Assembly: GCA_027081565.1 (NCBI GenBank)
Contig: JALWKG010000391.1
Span: forward strand, 1 to 9,191
Length of the DNA stretch: 9,191 nt
Reading direction: 5' to 3'
Origin: Helicobacteraceae bacterium
Lineage (GTDB): Bacteria; Campylobacterota; Campylobacteria; Campylobacterales; Sulfurimonadaceae
In this document: positions 1-5,698 of the stretch, in pieces
Layout: each line of letters opens with the position of its first letter
Numbering within the stretch: position 1 is the stretch's first letter
The notes under the pieces: model-generated
Database searches by the model: none
The model's input: only the letters and a program-made list of their open reading frames with translations
What the model was told of the DNA's origin: nothing
Program-made: the position numbers and the translations under genes

Positions 1-34
1 CCTTTTTGATGTCTCCCATGCTGATTACTGCCAT
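1..34 (-). CDS. efp: Elongation factor P, N-terminal fragment (probable)
   Basis: Only 11 codons and one base are visible, reading M-A-V-I-S-M-G-D-I-K-K leftwards off the window. The 'SMGD(L/I)KKG' pattern near residue 5 is how I remember EF-P beginning in Campylobacter and relatives, so elongation factor P, which relieves ribosome stalling at proline runs, is the best guess. The start is supported by an AAGG Shine-Dalgarno seven bases upstream (within 42-46) and by a well-formed promoter (64-91) that would give a leader of about 20 bases. With so few residues the identity is inferred, not proven. The gene is divergent from the efflux operon and nothing suggests a shared function. Confidence 0.6.
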   Translation of the reverse strand, partial: MAVISMGDIKK

Positions 35-63
35 TATAAGGCCTTTATATAATTATTTTTGAA

Positions 64-91
64 ATTCTACCTTATTTGACCTCTATTTCAA
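64..91 (-). promoter_or_regulatory. Candidate sigma-70 promoter for the leftward efp-like gene
   Basis: Read on the minus strand there is TTGAAA (86-91), a 16-base spacer, then TAGAAT (64-69). Transcription would start near 57, leaving about 22 bases before the ATG at 34. Box match, spacing and distance to the start all agree, but this is prediction by eye. Confidence 0.5.
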
Positions 92-98
92 ATACAAA

Positions 99-112
99 TG
101 CCTTATTAGGCA
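99..112. repeat. Short inverted repeat TGCCT-TATT-AGGCA between divergent promoters
   Basis: Five-base arms TGCCT (99-103) and AGGCA (108-112) flank TATT. The element lies just upstream of the leftward promoter and about 75 bases upstream of the rightward TATAAT box. It could be an operator half or chance; a CCTTATT heptamer also occurs at 70-76 in the same orientation. Confidence 0.3.
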
Positions 113-129
113 ACAATGACGAATTTATT

Positions 130-151
130 GTATAAAATATTAGGTTTATAC
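130..151. repeat. Inverted repeat GTATAAA-N8-TTTATAC, possible operator
   Basis: A perfect seven-base inverted repeat, GTATAAA at 130-136 and TTTATAC at 145-151, has an eight-base spacer and spans 22 bp. Four outer bases also mirror (ATTG 127-130, CAAT 154-157) with a three-base offset. The size and dyad symmetry suit a dimeric repressor such as the TetR or MarR proteins that often control RND pumps. No regulator gene lies in the window, and AT-rich DNA produces such repeats by chance. Confidence 0.35.
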
Positions 152-174
152 GTCAATGTGATATTAATTTGATA

Positions 175-189
175 ATGTGCACATATAAT
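175..189 (+). promoter_or_regulatory. Candidate -10 box of the efflux operon fused to a palindrome
   Basis: A perfect TATAAT (184-189) sits 45 bases before the tolC-like start. No good TTGACA-like -35 box lies 16-18 bases upstream, which is common in epsilonproteobacterial promoters, where an AT-rich upstream stretch often replaces it. The ten-base palindrome ATGTGCACAT (175-184) abuts and overlaps the box by one base, so a protein bound there would block polymerase. Confidence 0.45.
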
Positions 190-224
190 TCTATTTAATT
201 TTACTTATGAGTAAAAAAACATAG

Positions 225-229
225 AGGAG
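225..229 (+). promoter_or_regulatory. Shine-Dalgarno AGGAG that favours the second ATG
   Basis: AGGAG lies 5 bases before the ATG at 235 but only 2 bases before the ATG at 232. Normal spacing is 5-9 bases, so initiation probably occurs at 235, shortening the protein by one methionine. Confidence 0.6.
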
Positions 230-234
230 ATATG

Positions 235-1599
235 ATGAAACAACTTATTTTACTGTTGATCTTTGGTCTAACACTGCTTGGTTCGACTGTTGACAGTGAC
301 CATGCTCTAACCTTGGATGAGGCTATAGAGATCTTGAAACAAGACAACCTTGAGATCAAAGCAGCCCATTATGAACTGCAAAGTACCCAAGCCAAAACAG
401 ATCAGGCCAGTGCTATGAACTGGGGATCTCTTGACCTGGTACTCAATGCTGCCAACTCAGATGATGCCGGCAATGTGTTTGGATTCAAACTCACATCTCG
501 TAAGGCCAGTTTTGGAGACCTTGGATTTGGTGATTTTAGTATGACCAATCCTGATATCTTAAACGTACAGCCTGAAGATCTTAATAATCCAGAGAGTACC
601 AACTTCTTTCAGACAAAACTGGAATATACCCTACCCCTTTATGTGGGTGGGAAGATCAGTAGTTACACCAATATCAGTCAGGATATGGAGAAGCTCCAGC
701 GTCTGGAAACTGACAAAACCGTCAACACCAAGATCTACGAAACACGTAAAGCATTTTATGACATGGCACTCCTCAATGAGGCCATTAAAAACCTTTCTAC
801 TATTGATGAAAATATCAAGACACTGGAGGAGACCACAGACTTTATGATCCAAGAAGGATATGCTAAACGCATCGACCTCTTGGAAGTACAAGCCAAACGT
901 TCTAACATCGAACGTAAACTCAATGAGATGTATGCCAACCAGACCCTTCTTTACAACTACCTCAGTTTTCTTCTCAACAGGGCGGTAACACATATAGTCA
1001 CACCTGATTCTGCTGTTCAGCAGACAGAGATGAGCACAGAAGAGATCTTGACCAACAATGTTGATATCAAAAAAGCAAAAACAGGTCTCCAAATTCGTCA
1101 AGAGATGGTAGATATCTCACATTCTGGATATCTTCCAACTATCGGTCTAAAAGCCAATGTACAGTCTTCTGCAACGGACTTGGATGAGTACAAGATGATC
1201 GACAATGGCTCTTACACAGCTGGAGTTCAACTTAAATGGAACCTATTTAGTGGTGGTTCTGACATGAACAAGGTCGAAGAAGCCAAGGTCAACCAACTTA
1301 AGATGCAGACTCAAGTCGAACTGGCTAAAAAAGGGATCGCGCTTAAAGTTGACAAGATCCGTACTCAGATAGAGTCACTCGACTACGAGATAGAGAGCCT
1401 GAGTAAAGAACTTGAACTCTCAACAGAGATCTACAAAAACTATGAAGAACGTTACAAAGAGCAGTTAGCATCTATGAACGACCTCATCATAAAACAGTCC
1501 GTACAGATCGAAAAAGTGTTGGCACTGTTAGAAGCCAAAAACAGACGAAACGAGCGTGTATTTGCGCTTGAGACATTAGCAAATGGAGCAACAAAATGA
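235..1599 (+). CDS. TolC-family outer membrane channel protein of an RND efflux system
   Basis: Predicted outer-membrane channel subunit: a trimer forming a beta barrel plus a long periplasmic helical tunnel that is the exit duct of a tripartite pump. Residues (numbered from the ATG at 232) include a signal peptide (about 2-25), a first helical segment (27-62), and a beta segment closing with 'LPLYVGG' (134-140). Long helices follow (150-250), then the second repeat with 'SGYLPTIGL' (298-306) and 'WNLFSGG' (336-342), then helices to the end. The twofold repeat and paired '(L/F).GG' strands are the family signature; 455 residues is normal length. Two ATGs occur at 232 and 235. AGGAG (225-229) lies 2 bases from the first and 5 from the second, so 235 is preferred. 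The last bases overlap the adaptor gene as ATGA. It is first gene of a four-gene operon; its substrate is unknown. Confidence 0.93.
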   Translation: MKQLILLLIFGLTLLGSTVDSDHALTLDEAIEILKQDNLEIKAAHYELQSTQAKTDQASAMNWGSLDLVLNAANSDDAGNVFGFKLTSRKASFGDLGFGDFSMTNPDILNVQPEDLNNPESTNFFQTKLEYTLPLYVGGKISSYTNISQDMEKLQRLETDKTVNTKIYETRKAFYDMALLNEAIKNLSTIDENIKTLEETTDFMIQEGYAKRIDLLEVQAKRSNIERKLNEMYANQTLLYNYLSFLLNRAVTHIVTPDSAVQQTEMSTEEILTNNVDIKKAKTGLQIRQEMVDISHSGYLPTIGLKANVQSSATDLDEYKMIDNGSYTAGVQLKWNLFSGGSDMNKVEEAKVNQLKMQTQVELAKKGIALKVDKIRTQIESLDYEIESLSKELELSTEIYKNYEERYKEQLASMNDLIIKQSVQIEKVLALLEAKNRRNERVFALETLANGATK

Positions 1600-2387
1600 A
1601 AAAACTACTACTAATCATAAGTATGGCAGCAAGCCTGCTTGCAGAAGGGCTTACCCTTTCAGGAACTGTCATCTCAGACAATGAGAAGATGATCACCAGC
1701 CGTTTTATGGGCTTTGTGACCAGTGTTAAAGCCAACGAAGGCGATGTTGTCAAAAAAGGAAAACTTCTTTATACCATTGATTCAAAAGAGATAGACAGTG
1801 CTATCGCCCGTGTTCAACTTGGCATCTCCCAAGCACAGTTGGCCCTGCAGATGAACCAGAACCAGCTTAACAATGTCAACCTCAACCTGGCCCGTCATAA
1901 ACGTCTTTTAGAAAAAAAGATGGTCTCTAAATATGAGGTAGAGAACCTTGAACTTGCGGCCAAGAACATGGCAGATATGGTAAAGATCAGTAAAAAGCAG
2001 GTGGCACAAGCCAATGCCCAGCTCAAAGAGGTCAAGAACCAGTACAAATACCTCTACATCAAAGCACCTAACAACGGTGTCATCATTGCCAAAAACATCA
2101 AGGTCGGCGAGATGGCTATGCCGGGTATGCCTGCCTTTGTACTGTCTGACCTTGACTCTCTGAAGATCACCGCAGATATCGCGGAGAGTGATCTAAAACG
2201 TATCAAGACAGGTACCGCAGTCAGTGTCAACATCCCTTCCATAGATGTTGTAACAACAGGTACCGTCAGTGCGATCATACCAAGTTCTAACCCGATGACC
2301 CACTCGTTTCGTATCAAGATCGCCTTTAAAAAGCCTAAAAAAATAACCGTCTATCCTGGTATGTACGCCACTGTTATGGTCAAATAA
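1596..2387 (+). CDS. RND efflux periplasmic adaptor (membrane fusion protein), compact form
   Basis: Predicted periplasmic adaptor joining the RND permease to the TolC-like channel. Domain order: signal peptide (about 1-17); first half of the lipoyl/barrel-sandwich domain around 'VKANEGDVVKKG' (44-55); coiled-coil hairpin (about 64-150); second lipoyl half 'IKAPNNGVI' (155-163); then a beta-barrel domain (190-263) ending 'YPGMYATVMVK'. The hairpin tip shows the docking pattern R-x3-L-x6-S exactly, at R100, L104 and S111, known in TolC-docking adaptors. At 263 residues it is much shorter than the usual 350-400, and it stops after the beta barrel, so the membrane-proximal domain appears absent. 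No lipobox cysteine is seen in the signal peptide. The start is set by GGAG (1585-1588) seven bases upstream and the 4-bp ATGA overlap with the channel gene, indicating translational coupling. Confidence 0.92.
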   Translation: MKKLLLIISMAASLLAEGLTLSGTVISDNEKMITSRFMGFVTSVKANEGDVVKKGKLLYTIDSKEIDSAIARVQLGISQAQLALQMNQNQLNNVNLNLARHKRLLEKKMVSKYEVENLELAAKNMADMVKISKKQVAQANAQLKEVKNQYKYLYIKAPNNGVIIAKNIKVGEMAMPGMPAFVLSDLDSLKITADIAESDLKRIKTGTAVSVNIPSIDVVTTGTVSAIIPSSNPMTHSFRIKIAFKKPKKITVYPGMYATVMVK

Positions 2388-2391
2388 GGAG
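2385..2391 (+). promoter_or_regulatory. Shine-Dalgarno of the first permease gene, containing the adaptor stop codon
   Basis: TAAGGAG includes the adaptor's TAA stop (2385-2387) and ends five bases before the ATG at 2397. A ribosome ending the adaptor covers this site, so the two proteins are probably made in coupled amounts. Confidence 0.75.
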
Positions 2392-2396
2392 TAGAT

Positions 2397-3980
2397 ATGA
2401 AGCTCAAAAACTATATTCCTAAAGACAGTGCAGGTAAGCTTGCCAAAGCGTTTATACGTAACCCGCTTACAGCCCTGCTTGGTGTCTCACTCTTTATCAT
2501 CGGCTACCTTGCATTAGAGGTCATGCCACGAGAAGAGAACCCTCAGATGGTCGTCAGTGGCTCTACTGTTATCGTAGCCATGCCTGGTGCTACTGCAAAA
2601 GAGATCCAAGAGGTCATTGTCGAACCACTTGAGCGCAAACTCAAAGAGATCAAAGGTGTCGAGCATATCGTCGGTTCTGCTATGGACAATGTTGGTGTGG
2701 TCAATGTGGCCTTCTATATTGGTGAAGCCAAAGAGAACTCCAACCTCAAAGTCTATGACAAGATCATGCAAAACAGTGACCTTTTTCCAAAGACTGCTTT
2801 AAAGCCGGTGATCAAACCACTGGACATCGACATTGATATCCCAGTCGTCACGGTCGCCTTTTATGCCAAAGATAAAAACCTGGATGCGACCACGCTTTTT
2901 GACTATGCCAAGACCATGCAACACCGCATAAACGGTCTTGACAATGTTGCTGTGACTGACTTAAAAGGTGGACATAAACATCAATTCAACATCTTGGTAG
3001 ACCTGCATAAACTCTCTGGATACAACCTCTCTATGGGACAGATCACCCAGGCAGTACAGTCGGTAGCCTACAATGTCCCTGATGTAAAAAATCGCACTAA
3101 AGAAAATGAGTTGGTGATGGTCGGCATTAAAAATGCTATTGAGACCAAAGATGATATTGCCAACATCATCGTCGCCCAGTACATGGGTGCTGCGATCTAT
3201 CTCAAAGATATTGCTACAGTTGAAGACAGTTATGACAAACAGAACTTTCAATCGGCACTTATCAGTACAAAAAAAGAGGGTGGTGACTTTACCCATCTTC
3301 AAGATCAGGTCACACTGACCGTCTCAAAACTACAAGGGACCAATGCTGTTATCATTGCTGATGAAGTCAAAAAGGCTTTAGAGTCTTATAAATCAGAGAT
3401 GGCAAAACATGGTGTCAGTTATGTCATAACACGTAATGATGGTGAGCGTGCCAATGAAGCCGTTAATGAACTGGTGTTTCACCTTGTCTTGTCTATTGTC
3501 ATCATAGCCATCTTACTCATTATTGTTTTAGGCTGGAGAGAGTCACTTATCGTTACCCTTACTGTACCGGCCATCTTGGCTATTACACTGTTTGTTGCCT
3601 ACTTGACAGGACAGACCATTAACCGTATTACACTTTTTGCCTTTTTGTTAAGTCTGGGGCTCTTGGTTGATGCTGCTATCATCGTGATCGAAAACATTCA
3701 TCGCCATTTTCATGACGTGGATGCTGCTGAACGTGACATTGATGAGTTGATGATCGAAGCTACTGATGAGATCGGGGCACCAACCAACATCGCAACACTG
3801 GCTATCATCCTGACGATGGTTCCTATGGCTTTTGTAGGCGGTATGATGGGACAGTTTATGAAACCTATTCCGGCTAATGTACCTGTCGCACTCATCGCTT
3901 CACTCTTTGTAGCCTATATATTCACCCCTTATCTGGCGGTTAGATTTCTTAAAAAGCCTGAACATAAAGGAGGCCATTAA
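2397..3980 (+). CDS. RND efflux permease, N-terminal half (TM1-TM6, separate gene)
   Basis: Inner-membrane, proton-driven transporter subunit corresponding to only the first internal repeat of an AcrB/CusA-type permease. TM1 is about 20-43; the periplasmic porter subdomains (PN1/PN2 plus the docking part) span about 45-355, with 'MPGATAKEI' at 62-70 matching the family's PGA motif. TM2 (359-379), TM3 (384-404), TM4 (411-432), TM5 (462-484) and TM6 (491-516) follow. TM4 carries the family motif as 'GLLVDAAIIVIEN' (421-433): the first relay aspartate (D425) is kept and the second position is alanine, as in heavy-metal RND pumps. The usual permease is about 1030 residues; this 527-residue protein ends in a short cytoplasmic tail. 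The stop overlaps the next gene's ATG as TAATG. It must pair with the following gene product to make a full permease. Substrate not determinable. Confidence 0.93.
   Translation: MKLKNYIPKDSAGKLAKAFIRNPLTALLGVSLFIIGYLALEVMPREENPQMVVSGSTVIVAMPGATAKEIQEVIVEPLERKLKEIKGVEHIVGSAMDNVGVVNVAFYIGEAKENSNLKVYDKIMQNSDLFPKTALKPVIKPLDIDIDIPVVTVAFYAKDKNLDATTLFDYAKTMQHRINGLDNVAVTDLKGGHKHQFNILVDLHKLSGYNLSMGQITQAVQSVAYNVPDVKNRTKENELVMVGIKNAIETKDDIANIIVAQYMGAAIYLKDIATVEDSYDKQNFQSALISTKKEGGDFTHLQDQVTLTVSKLQGTNAVIIADEVKKALESYKSEMAKHGVSYVITRNDGERANEAVNELVFHLVLSIVIIAILLIIVLGWRESLIVTLTVPAILAITLFVAYLTGQTINRITLFAFLLSLGLLVDAAIIVIENIHRHFHDVDAAERDIDELMIEATDEIGAPTNIATLAIILTMVPMAFVGGMMGQFMKPIPANVPVALIASLFVAYIFTPYLAVRFLKKPEHKGGH
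3966..3973 (+). promoter_or_regulatory. Strong Shine-Dalgarno AAAGGAGG starting the second permease gene
   Basis: AAAGGAGG is a near-full match to the 16S anti-Shine-Dalgarno and lies six bases before the ATG at 3980, inside the last codons (K-G-G) of the first half gene. It is the best ribosome site of the operon and argues that the second half is initiated independently, not produced by a frameshift. Confidence 0.85.
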
Positions 3981-5695
3981 TGTTACAAAAACTAGAACAG
4001 ATTATCTATAACCTGCTTGAAAGTTCTCTAAAGAAACGGCTTGTTTTGATCGCGACCTTGGTTGCCTTTGTTTTAAGTATGTTGATGTTCCCAACATATA
4101 TGGTCCTCGCCAAAATGTTACCGGGAAAGAATAATGACACCTTTAACATCTATGTCGACCTACCAGAAGGCAGTTCAATACAGCAGACACAGAAGGTAAG
4201 TGAATGTGTTGTCCATTACATCCAGCAAGAGTCTGAAGTAGTCGATACCGAGGTCTTTTTAGGCATGGGATCACCTCTCGACTTTGCAGGACTGATCAAG
4301 GGCTCACAGTTTAAACAGAGTGAAAACGTAGCAGAGGTCGTTGTGAACCTTACCAAGGCCCATCATCGAGATGAACCCTCTTACATGATGGTCCAGCGTA
4401 TTCGTCCTGTCATACAGACCAGTTGTGAAAAGATCATCCCAAAAAGCAACATCAAGTTTGTTGAGCCCCCTTCTGGTCCACCAACTATGGCTGCGATCGT
4501 AGCAGAGATCTATGGTGAAGATGCCCAGGGTATCCGTACCCTGGCAGAACGTGTCGCTCAGGTGTTCAAAGAGACTGATGGTCTTGTAGATATTGATATT
4601 ATGCAAGATACTGTTTATGACAAATATGAGATCAAGGTCAACAGCGTCAAGATCGCCAAGTCCGGTCTGAGCATTAAACAGGTCAATGATATCTTGTATA
4701 TAGCCTTTGAGGGTATGGGCATTGCTGTGAAAAACTCAGAGACCTATAATGACCAGATCCCCATCTTTTTGACCTTGAGTGATCAGACTAAAAAGTTTAC
4801 CAACAAAAGCCGCAGTGCTGTTGAAAGCAAACTCTCCAGTCTGCGTCTGATGAATCAAAAAGGGATGATGGTACCTGTTACAGAAGTTGTAGAGATAAAT
4901 GCGGTAAAGTCACATCCAATGATCATGAGTAAAGAGCTGCACCAGATGACTAATGTCTTGGCAGAGACTGACATGGTCTCTCAAGTCTACCCATTGATGG
5001 CAGCGCGCAACACGATCATCGACTCTTTTACAGATGACTATCTTATTAACAAGATAGGACTGTTTAATCTTGAGTTAATCGAAAAAAATACCGGTAAGGT
5101 TTACAAACTTATTTGGGATGGTGAAATGGAAGTGACTTTAGACACCTTTGTCGACCTTGGTGGTGCATTTATTTCGGCACTGATCTTGATCTTTTTACTT
5201 TTGGTCATCTACTATAAGAGTTTTACACTCAGCGGTATCGTTCTTTTAGGAAGTTTCCTCTCTATTATCGGGGTGGTTGTTGGTCACTGGATCATGGATC
5301 TCTTCACTGCAGATACTTTTTTCTTGACGGCAACTTCACTCATAGGCTTTATTGCCCTGATAGGTATCAGTTCACGTAACTCTCTGTTGTTGATCGACTT
5401 TACCAAGTCTTTGATCCATGACAAAGGGATGCATAAGACAGAAGCCATCGCCTACGCTTCTGCTACACGCGCCAAGCCTATCTTTTTGACGGCAGCAGCG
5501 ATTATCCTGGCTTCCACCCTACTGGCCTCTGATGCCGTCTTTGGTGGCTTGGGTGTCGCTTTAATCTTTGGAACAGTGGCAGCTGTGATCGCATCACTGA
5601 TTATTGTACCTATCTTGCTTCATAATTCAGATCTTGAGAAGCACTTTGGCTATGTACCACAAAAAGCTATTTCACTTGACGAGCATGTCGCCTGA
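3980..5695 (+). CDS. RND efflux permease, C-terminal half (TM7-TM12, separate gene)
   Basis: Second internal repeat of the RND permease. A short cytoplasmic lead (1-19) precedes TM7 (20-43). A large periplasmic region follows (about 45-390), with 'EPPSGPPTMAA' (162-172) and 'WDGEMEV' (379-385), which resemble conserved porter/TM8-proximal segments. TM8 (392-412), TM9 (417-436), TM10 (447-475), TM11 (500-517) and TM12 (522-547) complete the fold. In TM10 the AcrB lysine (K940) position is arginine, R466 in 'GISSRNSLLLIDF' (462-474). TM11 begins 'AKPIFLTA' with K499 where RND proteins often have R, and T504 retained. Length is 571 residues, so the two halves total 1098. Together with the preceding gene it should form one protomer, three of which make the trimeric pump. 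The stop codon directly abuts that of the convergent HD-GYP gene. Confidence 0.93.
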   Translation: MLQKLEQIIYNLLESSLKKRLVLIATLVAFVLSMLMFPTYMVLAKMLPGKNNDTFNIYVDLPEGSSIQQTQKVSECVVHYIQQESEVVDTEVFLGMGSPLDFAGLIKGSQFKQSENVAEVVVNLTKAHHRDEPSYMMVQRIRPVIQTSCEKIIPKSNIKFVEPPSGPPTMAAIVAEIYGEDAQGIRTLAERVAQVFKETDGLVDIDIMQDTVYDKYEIKVNSVKIAKSGLSIKQVNDILYIAFEGMGIAVKNSETYNDQIPIFLTLSDQTKKFTNKSRSAVESKLSSLRLMNQKGMMVPVTEVVEINAVKSHPMIMSKELHQMTNVLAETDMVSQVYPLMAARNTIIDSFTDDYLINKIGLFNLELIEKNTGKVYKLIWDGEMEVTLDTFVDLGGAFISALILIFLLLVIYYKSFTLSGIVLLGSFLSIIGVVVGHWIMDLFTADTFFLTATSLIGFIALIGISSRNSLLLIDFTKSLIHDKGMHKTEAIAYASATRAKPIFLTAAAIILASTLLASDAVFGGLGVALIFGTVAAVIASLIIVPILLHNSDLEKHFGYVPQKAISLDEHVA

Positions 5696-5698
5696 TCA
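5693..5698. other. Abutting convergent stop codons forming TGATCA
   Basis: The permease TGA (5693-5695) and the HD-GYP TGA (5696-5698, reverse strand) are adjacent with zero bases between, making a six-base palindrome. There is therefore no intergenic space for a terminator, and each transcript's 3' end must lie within the opposite gene. Confidence 0.95.

Noticed and set aside
631..1101. 156-codon open frame on the minus strand inside the TolC-like gene
   Set aside because: It is wholly antisense to a clear TolC-family gene, has no recognisable motifs and is biased in composition as expected for a shadow frame. The same applies to open frames at 2961-3302 and 4304-4606 on the minus strand.
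3960..3990. Permease split as a pseudogene, sequencing error or programmed frameshift
   Set aside because: The second half has a strong, well-spaced Shine-Dalgarno and ATG, both halves are intact, and no slippery heptamer with a stimulatory structure is apparent at the junction.
4463..4487. Proline pairs in the second permease half (EPPSGPP) as a link to the neighbouring efp-like gene
   Set aside because: Such proline pairs are ordinary in RND porter domains, and efp acts genome-wide; adjacency on opposite strands is not evidence of a specific connection.
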